From JAFCUW01 sp049897565 (GTDB lineage: Bacteria; Pseudomonadota; Gammaproteobacteria; Burkholderiales; Burkholderiaceae_D), in assembly GCF_049897565.1 (NCBI RefSeq), contig NZ_JAFCWM010000016.1, positions 1 through 64,000 on the forward strand: a stretch of DNA of 64,000 bases, given 5' to 3'. Below are positions 43,414-52,700 of this stretch, in pieces (position 1 is the stretch's first letter; each line of letters starts with the position of its first letter). Both the position numbers and the translations under genes were made by a program. Below the pieces are notes generated by a model. That model was not told the origin of the DNA. It made no database searches and was given only the letters and a program-made list of their open reading frames with translations.

Positions 43414-44412
43414 CTAGCGCAGCTTCGTCGCCTCGGCCTGCTTGACGCTCTGGGCAATGGCGCCGAACACTGATTTTCCGGCACCGTCGAGCATTTCGAT
43501 CTTGATCGTATCGCCAAACAGCATGAACGGCGTCGACGCGACGCCATCCTCGATCATCTCCAGGCAGCGTTTTTCGGCGATGCAGGAATAGCCGCGGCCG
43601 GCGTCCTTGTTCGACACGGTGCCGGAGCCGACGATGGTGCCGGCGCGCGCATTGCGCGTCTTGCACAAGTGAGCGATCAATTGCGGAAAATTAAACACCA
43701 TGTCGGCGCCGGCGTGCGGCTGGCCGACCAGCTTGCCGTTCCACGTCGAGCGCAGCGGCAGGTGAATCTTGCCCCCAAGCCAGGCGTCGCCCAGTTCGTC
43801 CGGCGTGACCGCCACCGGCGAAAAGCTGGTCGCCGGTTTTGACTGCACGAACCCGAAGCCCTTGGCCAGTTCTGCCGCAATGAGGTTGCGTAGCGACACA
43901 TCGTTGGCCAGCATCAGCAGCCGAATCTGCTGGAGCGCCTGGTCCGGCGTCGAGCCCATCGGCACGTCGCCGGTGACGACGGCAACCTCGGCTTCGAAAT
44001 CGATGCCCCACTCTTCCTGCGCGAGCACGATGTCGTCGTGCGGGCCGAGGAAGTCGTCGCTGCCGCCCTGGTACATCAGCGGATCTTCCCAGAACGACTC
44101 CGGCATCTCGGCCTTGCGCGCCTTGCGCACCAGTTCGACGTGGTTCACGTACGCCGAACCGTCGACCCACTGGAAGGCGCGCGGCAGCGGCGCCATGCAC
44201 CTGGCCGGGTCGAAGTCGAAGCTGCGCTGGCCGCGCCCGCCGTTTAGCTGCGCGTACAGCTGGTTCAGTTGCGGCGCGATGAAGGCCCAGTCGTCGAGCG
44301 CCGCCTGCAGCGTCGGCGCGATGCCGTCGGCCAGGTGGGCGTGCTTCAGGTCGCGCGCGACAACCACCAGCTGGCCGTCGCGGGTGCCGTCGTTGAGGGT
44401 GGCGAGCTTCAT
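43414..44412 (-). CDS. Fumarylacetoacetate hydrolase-family protein
   Basis: A 332-aa protein of the FAH family: metal-dependent C-C hydrolases or decarboxylases of aromatic-catabolic intermediates. It begins MKLATLNDGTRDGQL. The metal-site region has WGIDFEAEVAVVTGDVP, and the C-terminal half contains GTIVGSGTVSNKD and MLFGDTIKIEML, typical of fumarylacetoacetases of this length in beta-proteobacteria. No tyrosine-degradation partner genes are next to it. It overlaps the upstream pseudouridine synthase by 4 nt. Confidence 0.85.
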   Translation of the reverse strand: MKLATLNDGTRDGQLVVVARDLKHAHLADGIAPTLQAALDDWAFIAPQLNQLYAQLNGGRGQRSFDFDPARCMAPLPRAFQWVDGSAYVNHVELVRKARKAEMPESFWEDPLMYQGGSDDFLGPHDDIVLAQEEWGIDFEAEVAVVTGDVPMGSTPDQALQQIRLLMLANDVSLRNLIAAELAKGFGFVQSKPATSFSPVAVTPDELGDAWLGGKIHLPLRSTWNGKLVGQPHAGADMVFNFPQLIAHLCKTRNARAGTIVGSGTVSNKDAGRGYSCIAEKRCLEMIEDGVASTPFMLFGDTIKIEMLDGAGKSVFGAIAQSVKQAEATKLR

Positions 44413-45119
44413 GCCAGCCGGTCCAGCTGAGCCTGGTCGAGAAAGCACCACTCTGCTTCGGCCAGGCCGAGCGAGTCGAGCGTCAGGCTGCCGATGGCCG
44501 AGCGGTGCAGCGCCAGGCAATGGTTGTCGGCCGCGGCCAGCATGCGCTTGACCTGGTGGTACTTGCCTTGCTCGAGCACGATTTCGAGCTGGTGCTCACC
44601 GCGCCGGGTGCACGTCAATGCCTTCAGCGGCGCGGGCTCGTCGTGCAGCTTGACGCCGTCGAGCAATTTGTCCACCAGTTGCTGGGTGACCGGCTCTTGC
44701 GTGGTGGCCTGGTAAATCTTCGGCACATGGCGCTTCGGCGACGACTGTGCATGGATAAAGGGGCCATCGTCTGACATCAGCAGCATGCCGGTCGTGTCAT
44801 GGTCGAGCCGGCCGACGGGCTGGACTTCGCGCCAGGTAAATTGTTCGGGAAGCAAGGTCAGCACGCCGGGGTGGTGGCTGGGCTTGCGTGAACACTCGAA
44901 ATTGGCCGGCTTGTGCAGGGCAATATAGACGTGTTCGCGATAGGTCCATTCTTCGCCAAAGACCGTCAATACCGCGTCATTAGTGTCGAAGGTGGTTTTA
45001 TAGTGGGTGTGCGGCGCGCCATTCACGCTCACTTCGCCATCTTCGATCAGGGCGCGGCAGTACTTGCGCGTGCCGAAACCTTGCGATTGCAGCATGCGGT
45101 CCAGGGATAATTTGCTCAT
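44409..45119 (-). CDS. rsuA: RsuA-family rRNA pseudouridine synthase
   Basis: A 236-aa enzyme with an N-terminal S4 RNA-binding domain (MSKLSLDRMLQSQGFGTRKYCRALIEDGEVSVNG) and the RsuA/RluB/E/F catalytic domain, whose Asp lies in GRLDHDTTGMLLM (about residues 103-115). The target is probably U516 of 16S rRNA, as for RsuA. The ATG at 45119 was chosen since the upstream open frame is not S4-like. It is co-transcribed with the FAH-family gene. Confidence 0.85.
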   Translation of the reverse strand: MSKLSLDRMLQSQGFGTRKYCRALIEDGEVSVNGAPHTHYKTTFDTNDAVLTVFGEEWTYREHVYIALHKPANFECSRKPSHHPGVLTLLPEQFTWREVQPVGRLDHDTTGMLLMSDDGPFIHAQSSPKRHVPKIYQATTQEPVTQQLVDKLLDGVKLHDEPAPLKALTCTRRGEHQLEIVLEQGKYHQVKRMLAAADNHCLALHRSAIGSLTLDSLGLAEAEWCFLDQAQLDRLA

Positions 45120-45234
45120 GGGCGAGACTTTACCAGAACCGCGGCAGCGCCGACAGCACCGCCAATGCCGCCAATGCCGCCGGCATCGTACAGAAATTGC
45201 CACCCGGACATTTGACTCCTGGCGAACGACACCT

Positions 45235-45283
45235 TTGACAAAGATCAAGTGTTTCGGTTCCCCCGTTGGTACAGTGAAACCTC
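45235..45283 (+). promoter_or_regulatory. Predicted FNR/Anr-dependent class II promoter
   Basis: TTGAC-AAAG-ATCAA at 45235-45248 matches the FNR/Anr box TTGAT-N4-ATCAA at 9 of 10 positions. A -10-like TACAGT stands at 45270-45275. A start site near 45283 would put the box centre at -41.5, the exact class II activating position, and there is no good -35 element. This suggests oxygen-limitation control of the gene at 45365. Confidence 0.65.
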
Positions 45284-45355
45284 GTTAGGAATCGGCCTAA
45301 CGGCTCCTACGAAATCCTTACCTCATCGGTAGGATAAACGAACCTTCAACAACAA
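45283..45355 (+). other. Leader of the 45365 gene with two hairpins
   Basis: Downstream of the FNR-like promoter the leader can form GTTAGG-N6-CCTAAC and a second hairpin (ATCCTTACC with GGTAGGAT, one bulge). It is more AT-rich than the surroundings. No known riboswitch is recognised. Confidence 0.4.
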
Positions 45356-45364
45356 GAGGACAAC

Positions 45365-45727
45365 ATGACCATCGACAACCACCGCGGCCCTAACGACCAC
45401 GAGTTTCCAGGATCACAGGCCCAGGCCCATTGCCTGCTCGCCGTCGAAGAATGCGCTCGATACGAGGCCCAACTGGCAATTGCGCGGTGGATCAGTGACA
45501 GCGCCGGTGTGCCGGCCAAGGCCGAGGCGCCGGCGCCGGCCCTCGGCCGTGCGGTCTGGCTCGCCCACGCCCAGAAGAACTTCCAGCAGTGGCTTCGATG
45601 CGGTGGGTTCTCGCAATACGAGGTGGCGCCATCGGACATTTCCGAACTTTACGTCGGAACCTACTTCCCAGCCGGCAAGCCGCCCGCGATCCCGGGCCTG
45701 TTTCGCACCGACAGCTGCGTTGATTGA
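45365..45727 (+). CDS. Hypothetical protein behind an FNR-like promoter
   Basis: A 120-aa soluble protein I do not recognise. It starts MTIDNHRGPNDHEFPGSQAQ with an AGAGGA site upstream. It has a helical N-terminal half (AHCLLAVEECARYEAQLAIARWI), an Ala/Pro linker, a Trp-containing helix (VWLAHAQKNFQQWLRCGG) and a Tyr/Pro-rich end (YVGTYFPAGKPPAIPGLF). It has no signal peptide or membrane segment; Cys23, Cys98 region and the final Cys are not arranged as a metal site. The gene stands alone, and its leader suggests induction when oxygen is limiting. Confidence 0.65.
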   Translation: MTIDNHRGPNDHEFPGSQAQAHCLLAVEECARYEAQLAIARWISDSAGVPAKAEAPAPALGRAVWLAHAQKNFQQWLRCGGFSQYEVAPSDISELYVGTYFPAGKPPAIPGLFRTDSCVD

Positions 45728-45741
45728 ATCGACACGCACAA

Positions 45742-45774
45742 TTGGAAACGGCGGCATTGCGCCGCCGTTTCCAA
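45742..45774 (+). terminator. Hairpin after the 45365 gene
   Basis: Perfect 14-bp arms (TTGGAAACGGCGGC and its complement) enclose the loop ATTGC, 14 nt after the stop codon. No T-run follows, so termination is inferred from position and stability. The loop and inner stem resemble the hairpin at 19200-19224. Confidence 0.5.
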
Positions 45775-45818
45775 GTCCCGAGAAGGAGACTGTTCCGAGA
45801 AAATTTAATTCTCTCCAT

Positions 45819-45836
45819 ACCGCATGAACATGCGGT
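45819..45836. repeat. Short palindrome in the 45365-sppA gap
   Basis: ACCGCATG-AA-CATGCGGT, 8-bp arms. It lies in an AT-rich 227-bp gap between convergent genes that otherwise shows nothing recognisable. Confidence 0.45.
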
Positions 45837-45954
45837 CAGTAGTCCGGTTCGAATATATGAAAACTACGTGAACTTTTATATCAGCCCCTTTGAATGAACT
45901 ACGGCTTCAATATAGGACAAACCTGTCAACTTACAAGGAGAAAATTAACTATCC

Positions 45955-46953
45955 TCAGCGTACCGCCGGCGTTGCCCCGCGATACAGCGACTTGACCGCG
46001 CCGGCGCCGACCGAGGCACCAAATTTCTTCAGCACCCGTTCCGGCAAGCCTTCGTGCGCCGTGTAGTCGACGATGTCATCGACCTTGACGATTTCGCGCG
46101 CCACACTGTCGACGCTGCCGTAGCCATCGGCCAGCCCCATCTCGACGGCGCGGGCGCCGCTCCAGAACAGGCCGGAGAACATGTCCGGTGTTTCCTTCAG
46201 GCGCTTGCCGCGCCCTGCCCGCACCACGCCGATGAATTGCTGGTGAATTTCGTTCAACATTGCCTGGGCATGCGCCTTGTGCTTGTCCGACTGCGGGCTG
46301 AACGGATCCATGAACCCCTTGTTCTCGCCGGCCGTCAGCAGGCGCCGCTCGACGCCGGCCTTTTCCATCGTGCCGGTGAAGCCGAAGCCGTCCATCAGCA
46401 CGCCGATCGAGCCGACGATGCTGGCCTTGTTGACGAAAATCTTGTCGGCGGCCGCCGCGATGTAATACCCGCCGGACGCGCAGATTTCATCGACCACCAC
46501 GTACACCGGCTTGGCCGGGTAGCCTTTTCGCAGGCGCAGGATCTCATCGACGATCATGCCGGCCTGGACTGGACTGCCGCCCGGGCTGTTAATGCGCAGC
46601 ACCACGGCGACCGAGCCGACGTCGCGGAATGCCTTGTTCAGTGACGGAATGACCGAGTTGGCCGAACCGCTGCCTTCGGCCTCGATGTTGCCGTCGATCT
46701 CGATCAGCGCCGTATGCTTGCCCAGCGCTTCGATATCCGAGCCGGTGCTGAAGTCGAAATAGGCCCACAAGGAGAAGAAGATCGCCCCCAATACGAGCAG
46801 TTTGAAGAAGATGCTCCAGCGGCGCGCCGTCCGCTGTTCCCTGACGGTGGCAAACAGGAGCTTTTCCAGCGTATCGCGTTCCCAGTTGGGGTGGTTGGCC
46901 GGGCCGGCCATCACGGCCTTGTCGGTCGGGGTGCTGCTGATGTTATCGGTCAT
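45955..46953 (-). CDS. sppA: S49-family signal peptide peptidase SppA
   Basis: A 332-aa inner-membrane serine protease that degrades cleaved signal peptides. A cytoplasmic N-terminus precedes one transmembrane segment (about residues 47-66). The nucleophile is Ser160 in CASGGYY. Lys212, 52 residues later, fits the family Ser-Lys dyad. INSPGGSPVQAG and the IVGSIGVLMDGFG segment are also standard. It is the short, single-domain type. It lies 18 nt beyond a Rieske-protein gene in a four-gene minus-strand unit beginning at rluC. Confidence 0.92.
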   Translation of the reverse strand: MTDNISSTPTDKAVMAGPANHPNWERDTLEKLLFATVREQRTARRWSIFFKLLVLGAIFFSLWAYFDFSTGSDIEALGKHTALIEIDGNIEAEGSGSANSVIPSLNKAFRDVGSVAVVLRINSPGGSPVQAGMIVDEILRLRKGYPAKPVYVVVDEICASGGYYIAAAADKIFVNKASIVGSIGVLMDGFGFTGTMEKAGVERRLLTAGENKGFMDPFSPQSDKHKAHAQAMLNEIHQQFIGVVRAGRGKRLKETPDMFSGLFWSGARAVEMGLADGYGSVDSVAREIVKVDDIVDYTAHEGLPERVLKKFGASVGAGAVKSLYRGATPAVR

Positions 46954-46971
46954 AGATCGTGGTTATCGGAT

Positions 46972-47361
46972 TTAGATGGAGACTGGTGGCGCCTTGACGA
47001 GCTCGTCTGGGTGCCAGTAAATCTTGTCGTGCTCTTCGTGCACGGCAATCGGGCGCAACCGGCCGCCTTTGCAGGGACCGCCTGCGCACTGTCCGGTTCG
47101 CGGGACGTAGATTGCCCCGTGGGTCGAGCACATCAGGTACAGGCCGCTCGACTCGAAGAATTCGCCCTTATTCCAGTCGAGCTCGATCGGCACGTGGGCG
47201 CAGCGGTTCAGGTAGCCGTACACCTTGCCGTCGTAGCGCACCACGAAGCCGGTGCCGTCGTCGCCGAACGCACTGACGGCAAAGCGCACACCGTGCCCGC
47301 CTTCGACCACGGCGTCGGCGTCGCACACCAGCAGTGCGGATGCGGCCGGCTCACTCATCAT
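46972..47361 (-). CDS. Rieske [2Fe-2S] protein
   Basis: A 129-aa soluble protein with a complete Rieske cluster site: CAHVP (CxH) and, 20 residues on, CSTHGAIY (CxxH). A GGPCKGGRLRPIAV segment follows. Such small ferredoxins deliver electrons to oxygenases, but no oxygenase is encoded nearby; position between a HAD phosphatase and sppA is conserved in this order in beta-proteobacteria, as far as I recall. The ATG at 47361 (or 47358) overlaps the end of the HAD gene. Confidence 0.85.
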   Translation of the reverse strand: MMSEPAASALLVCDADAVVEGGHGVRFAVSAFGDDGTGFVVRYDGKVYGYLNRCAHVPIELDWNKGEFFESSGLYLMCSTHGAIYVPRTGQCAGGPCKGGRLRPIAVHEEHDKIYWHPDELVKAPPVSI

Positions 47362-48017
47362 GCATTCTCGCCCAGCCATTGGTGCAGCTGTGCCACCGTC
47401 TGGGCCGAGTACAGCGGCTGGCAAGCTTGCAGCTGGTCGACCGGGTGCGCGCCGTACTCGACTGCCACGGCGCCGGTGCCGGCGTTGTTCGCCATCAGTA
47501 GGTCGTGCGTCGTGTCGCCGATCATCACGGTGCGCTTCAGGTCCTGGCCCAGTTCGCGCGTCAGCTCCTGCAGCATGGCCGGATGCGGCTTCGAGAACGT
47601 CTCGTCGGCGCAGCGGGTGGCGTCGAACAGCGACAGCAGGCCGACCGCATTGAGCGCCCGGTTCAGGCCGACGCGGCTCTTGCCGGTCGCCACCGCCAGG
47701 AAATAGCCTTCCTGTGATAATTCGCTCAACATGGCGCTAACGCCGTCGAACACCACCAGTTCAGGGTCCTTCATCAGGAAATGGTAGCGATAGCGCTCGA
47801 CCATCTTCGGATACCAGATGGGATCGATATTCGGCATCACCGCCTGCATCGCCTCGTGCAGGCCGAGGCCGATGACGTGCGACGCCTCTTCATCGCGCGG
47901 GATTGGCAAACCGAGCTCTCGCGCGGCCGACTGGATACTCTTGACGATGGTCGATGTGCTGTCCATCAGCGTGCCGTCCCAATCAAATACGATCAGGTCA
48001 AATTGCTTTCGTGCCAT
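47358..48017 (-). CDS. HAD-superfamily hydrolase, phosphoglycolate phosphatase-like
   Basis: A 219-aa HAD-IA phosphatase. Motif I DWDGTLMDS (residues 11-19), motif II AVATGKSRVG, the motif III Lys in SKPHPAML and motif IV GDTTHDLLMANNAG are all present, with a cap domain between I and II. It resembles Gph, which hydrolyses 2-phosphoglycolate, but the substrate is not provable from sequence. It is the second gene after rluC. Confidence 0.87.
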   Translation of the reverse strand: MARKQFDLIVFDWDGTLMDSTSTIVKSIQSAARELGLPIPRDEEASHVIGLGLHEAMQAVMPNIDPIWYPKMVERYRYHFLMKDPELVVFDGVSAMLSELSQEGYFLAVATGKSRVGLNRALNAVGLLSLFDATRCADETFSKPHPAMLQELTRELGQDLKRTVMIGDTTHDLLMANNAGTGAVAVEYGAHPVDQLQACQPLYSAQTVAQLHQWLGENA

Positions 48018-48074
48018 GTGTTCCGGCTGGCTTGTGGCCGCCGGCTCCTTCCAGGGGTAAGTGTTGTCGCGAGA

Positions 48075-49067
48075 TTATCGCACTGCAATATTCTGCGGTT
48101 TCCCCAAGCTTACCAAGAAACGGTCGCATTCTGCCGGTAACGGGGCATTTATCGTCACCTGCTTGCCGCTGTCGGGATGGATGAAGGTGATCTGATGGGC
48201 ATGCAGGAACATGCGCTTGAGGGCGCCGCGCGTCTGGTCGGCCTTCAGCAGCACCCGGTTAAGCGCGAAATCGCCGTATTTATCGTCTCCCAGGATCGGA
48301 AAGCCCGACGAAGCGAGATGAACGCGGATCTGGTGGGTGCGCCCGGTTTTCAGTTCCGCTTCCAGCAGGGCGACATGCTCCCACTTGCGCAATAATGTGA
48401 ACACGGTATGCGACTCCATGCCCCCGGCCTGCACGCAGACCCGCCGCTCGCCTTCGGCGGTGGTGTATTTATGCAGCGGCAGCTTGATGTGCTGGCGCGC
48501 GTTCTTCCAGTCGCCGCCCACCGCGGTCAGGTAGCGCTTGTCGGTCACGCCGTCGCGCATCTGTTCGTGCAGGTTGGTCAGCGCCGAGCGTTTTTTCGCC
48601 AGCATCAGCACGCCCGACGTTTCGCGGTCGAGCCGGTGCACCAGTTCGAGGAACTTGGCGTCCGGGCGCGACGCGCGCAACTGTTCGATGACGCCGTACG
48701 ACACGCCCGAGCCGCCATGTACCGCGGTGCCGCACGGCTTGTCGATCACCAGCAAGTGGGCATCCTCGAACAGGATGGTAAATTCGGCGCCCGGAACGAT
48801 TGCCGTTGATTTTTCGGCCACCCGTACCGGCGGGATCCGTACCACATCGCCATTTACCAGCCGGTACAGCTGATCGATGCGGCCTTTATTGACGCGCACT
48901 TCGCCGGAACGCAAAATACGGTATATGTGACTCTTGGGGACGCCCTTGCACACGCGCAGCAGGTAGTTGTCGATGCGCTGGCCGGCTTCTTCTTCGGTAA
49001 TTGTTACGAACTGGGCTTGCAGCGGTGTCGGTGATGAAGGGGGAACACTCTCGGTTTGCATCTTCAT
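48075..49067 (-). CDS. rluC: 23S rRNA pseudouridine synthase RluC
   Basis: About 330 residues: an N-terminal S4 domain (GQRIDNYLLRVCKGVPKSHIYRILRSGEVRVNKGR) and the RluA-family catalytic domain with the active Asp in HRLDRETSGVLMLAKK. It modifies U955, U2504 and U2580 of 23S rRNA in relatives. The ATG at 49067 is preferred: a likely promoter at 49111-49137 would start RNA at about 49104, too late for the upstream ATG at 49106. It is divergent from rne, as common in proteobacteria. Confidence 0.92.
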   Translation of the reverse strand: MKMQTESVPPSSPTPLQAQFVTITEEEAGQRIDNYLLRVCKGVPKSHIYRILRSGEVRVNKGRIDQLYRLVNGDVVRIPPVRVAEKSTAIVPGAEFTILFEDAHLLVIDKPCGTAVHGGSGVSYGVIEQLRASRPDAKFLELVHRLDRETSGVLMLAKKRSALTNLHEQMRDGVTDKRYLTAVGGDWKNARQHIKLPLHKYTTAEGERRVCVQAGGMESHTVFTLLRKWEHVALLEAELKTGRTHQIRVHLASSGFPILGDDKYGDFALNRVLLKADQTRGALKRMFLHAHQITFIHPDSGKQVTINAPLPAECDRFLVSLGKPQNIAVR

Positions 49068-49108
49068 TTGCTCTGTCTTCCCAGAAATTCTCTCTAAGTC
49101 CTTCATTT

Positions 49109-49137
49109 TGAATATATAATCGACAGGCGGCGGTCAA
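49109..49137 (-). promoter_or_regulatory. Predicted sigma-70 promoter of rluC
   Basis: On the minus strand TTGACC (49137-49132) is followed after 15-17 bases by TATATT (49116-49111) or TATTCA (49114-49109). The AT-rich -10 stands out in this GC-rich DNA. Confidence 0.5.
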
Positions 49138-49745
49138 ACCTCTGCTGGTGTAAGAATTAAAACGATATTTTACACAGGGGCGTGTCCATCGGCCTCGCCA
49201 AATTGCAAATTCGATGGAAAAACGTGTACGCACATCCCTGCGCGAATCAAGGTTGCACCGTTGTTGTAATCGGATTGCACGCAGGGCTGCAAGATTGGAT
49301 AGTTTGGAATTGTAAGGATAAGTACCGGCAAGCTGTCTATTTTGCCAGCTCGCCGGTTGATGGCGTCGATAACGCTTGTCGTTTTCGCCCGACCCGATGT
49401 AAGCCTCATCCCGAAGGCTTGAGAATAATGGCGGATCCATTCGCCGGTGGTTCGAAGTCTTGGTATGTTCGCTGGCTACGGTTTGGCTCGTTGATCTGCT
49501 CACCGCCTGGCTGTCCCTGTGCCCCGGTTCGACCGGCAGCAAACAGGAAAGTTGCAGGTGATGCGTGCACTCGGCATGTCGATCGACCCCACCGCGCCCC
49601 GTTGCGGCCGCAACGCCAGTCGTTGCTGCGCCGTGCATGAAGGCATACCCACCCTCCAACTCTCCGTTCCCGCGTACATCCGATGTACATAAGCCGCGCT
49701 GACAAGGTGGCCTGGATCGGCCTTCGGGTCGTGGAGTCAATAAAA
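49138..49745 (+). other. Long leader / promoter region of rne
   Basis: About 600 bp without a credible gene separate rluC from the rne start. Its left half is AT-rich (49138-49330), which probably contains the rne promoter; no clear -35/-10 pair was found. A long 5' leader is known for rne in enterobacteria, where RNase E cuts it to limit its own synthesis, and the same may apply here. An open frame at 49182-49640 has no protein-like character. Confidence 0.45.
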
Positions 49746-52700
49746 ATGAAACGTATGTTGTTTAACGCTACGCAGCAGGAAGAGCTGCGCGTAGCCATTG
49801 TCGACGGTCAGAAGCTGATCGACATCGATATCGAGTCGGCCGGCCGCGAACAGCGCAAGTCGAACATCTATAAAGGTGTCATCACCCGCATTGAGCCCTC
49901 CCTCGAAGCTTGCTTCGTCAGCTATGGCGAAGACCGCCACGGCTTCCTCCCCTTCAAAGAAGTTGCGCGCACCTACTTCCGCGAAGGCGTCGACGTCCGT
50001 ACCGCTTCGGTCAAGGAAGCGCTGCGCGAAGGCCAGGAAATCATGGTCCAGGTCGAAAAGGAAGAGCGCGGCAACAAGGGCGCGGCGCTGACCTCGTTCG
50101 TCTCGCTGGCCGGCCGCTACCTCGTGCTGATGCCGAACAATCCGCGCGGCGGCGGCGTATCGCGCCGTGTCGAAGGCGAAGAGCGCCAGGAACTGCGCGA
50201 AACGATGGACAAGCTGGACCTGCCGCAAGGCATGTCGGTGATTGCCCGCACCGCCGGCATCGGCCGCAACGTCGAAGAACTGCAGTGGGACCTGAACTAC
50301 CTGATGCAACTGTGGCGCGCGATCGAAGGGGCCGGCAAGCAAGGCAACGGCGCTTTCCTGATCTACCAGGAATCGTCGCTCGTCATCCGCGCCATCCGCG
50401 ACTACTTCCAGCCCGACATCGGCGAGATCCTGATCGACACCGACGACATCTACGAGCAGGCGCATCAGTTCATGAGCCACGTGATGCCCGACATGGTGCA
50501 CCGCGTCAAGCGCTACAGCGACGACGTGCCGCTGTTCTCGCGTTTCCAGATCGAACACCAGATTGAGACCGCGTACTCGCGCACGGTGCCGTTGCCGTCC
50601 GGCGGCGCCATCGTCATCGACCACACCGAAGCGCTCGTGTCGGTCGACGTCAACTCGGCGCGCGCCACGCGCGGCTCCGACATCGAGACCACCGCGTTCA
50701 ACACCAACTGCGAAGCGGCCGAAGAAGTGGCCCGCCAGTTGCGCCTGCGCGACCTCGGCGGCCTGATCGTCATCGACTTCATCGACATGGAAGTGGCGAA
50801 AAACCAGCGCGAGGTGGAAACGCGCCTGAAAGACGCGCTGCACCACGACCGCGCGCGTGTCCAGATGGGCAAGATTTCCCGTTTCGGCCTGATGGAACTG
50901 TCGCGCCAGCGCCTGCGTCCGTCACTGTCCGAAGGCAGCCACGTGACGTGCCCGCGCTGCTCCGGCACCGGCCACATCCGCGATACCGAATCGTCCGCAC
51001 TGCAAGTGCTGCGCATCATCCAGGAAGAGGCGATGAAGGAAAATTCGGCCACCATCCACGTCCAGGTGCCGGTCGATGTTGCCGCGTTCCTGCTCAACGA
51101 AAAGCGTGGCGAAGTGCTCAAGATCGAGAACCGCCACCGCATCGGCGTGATCCTGATCCCGAACAAGCACCTCGACACGCCGCACTACAAGCTCGAGCGC
51201 ATCAAGCACGACGATCCGCGCCTCGAAGACAGCCAGGCCAGCTACACCCTGGCCGAGCAGGCCGACACCGACATGGCTTACAGCAAGCGCCAGAAGGAAG
51301 AAGCCAAGCCGCGCCAGGAAGCCGTCGTCAAGACGATCACCCCGGCCCAGCCTGCGCCGATGGTCGACCGCAGCGAGCCGGTCAAGCCGGTCATCGTGGC
51401 GCCGGTGCCGGTCGCGCCGGTCGAGGAAAGCTTCCTCGACAAGATCATCAACTTCTTCATGGGCAAGAAGGCGACGCCAGTTGCCGCGCCGGCGCCAGTT
51501 GCCGCGCCAGCCAAGCCGGCTGCTGCTGCCGACCGTGGCGGCGACCGTAATGGTCGTGGCCCGCGCGGCCGCAGCCGTGGCGGCAAGCAAGGTGGCCGCG
51601 AAGAGCGCGAACCTGGCGCCAAGGCCGGCGTTGCCGACGAGACCGTGAAAGCAGCCGACGCCGAAACCCGCGCCGCCCGCCCGCCGCGTCCGCCACGTCC
51701 ACCGCGTGAAGCGCGCGAGCCGCGCGAGCAGGCCGAAGCGCAAGTGCCGGCAGTGCCGCGCGCCGAACGTGGCGAGCGTCCTGAACGTGCCGAGCGCACC
51801 CCGCGCCCTGCCCGCGAGCGCGCCGACTACCGCGCTGTCGTTGCCGAATCGAAGGCCGACGATGTTGTCGTCACCGAAGCAGTGATGGCGTCGTCGATTT
51901 CGGTCACCACGCTCGGCCCGGACGGCGAGCACAACGTTACCGAGCAAGTGGTCAAGACCATCACGACCATCGGCCCGAACGGCGAAGAGATCGAAGTCGA
52001 AGCCGGCGACGAGCCGCGCCGCCGTCGCCGCCGCGGTGGCCGCAACCGTAACCGCCGCGAGCGCGAGCTCGGTGAAGGTGGCGAGAACGAAGCAGGCGAC
52101 AACGAAGGCGAAGCAGCGCCGTCGACGACGGTGGCGTTCACCCCGGTAGCTGACCAGGAAGCTGGCGCGGCTGAGCCGGTACCGGCGTCGGAATACGTCA
52201 TGGTCGAGCCTGTCGAAGCAGCCCCGGCGCCAGCGCCGGTCGCAGTGCAGCCGGAGCCGGTCGTCGCTGAAGCACCAGTCGTCGCCGAAGCGCCAGCTGC
52301 GCCTGCAGTGATGCCGGAAACCATGTTCACGCCGGATACCCCGGTGGAAGCACCAGTTGCCGCTGAGCCAGTCGCAGCCGTTGTCGACGTCGAGCGCGTC
52401 GTCGCCGAGCCGGTGGCTGTTCAGACAGCGCCGGAAGCTGTTGAAGAGCCAGTCGCGGTCGTCGAAGAGGCGCCAGCGCCGGTTGCCGTTTCAGCGCCGG
52501 TCGAAGTAGCAGCGGCGGTGCCGGTACCCGTGCAAGCGATGGCGCCAGCGCCAGTGCAAGCACCGGTTGCCGACCTGAAAGAGTTGCTCGGTTCCGCCGG
52601 TTTGACCTTGGCTGCCACCGATCCTGAGAAGCTGCGTGCAGCGCAGGAAGCGGCCGCCAGCGCGGCGCCGCCGGTACGTGTTCCGCGTGAACGCAAGCCG

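Noticed and set aside
49182..49640. Open frame of 152 codons in the rne leader
   Set aside because: Composition and sequence do not resemble a protein, and the region fits an untranslated leader better.
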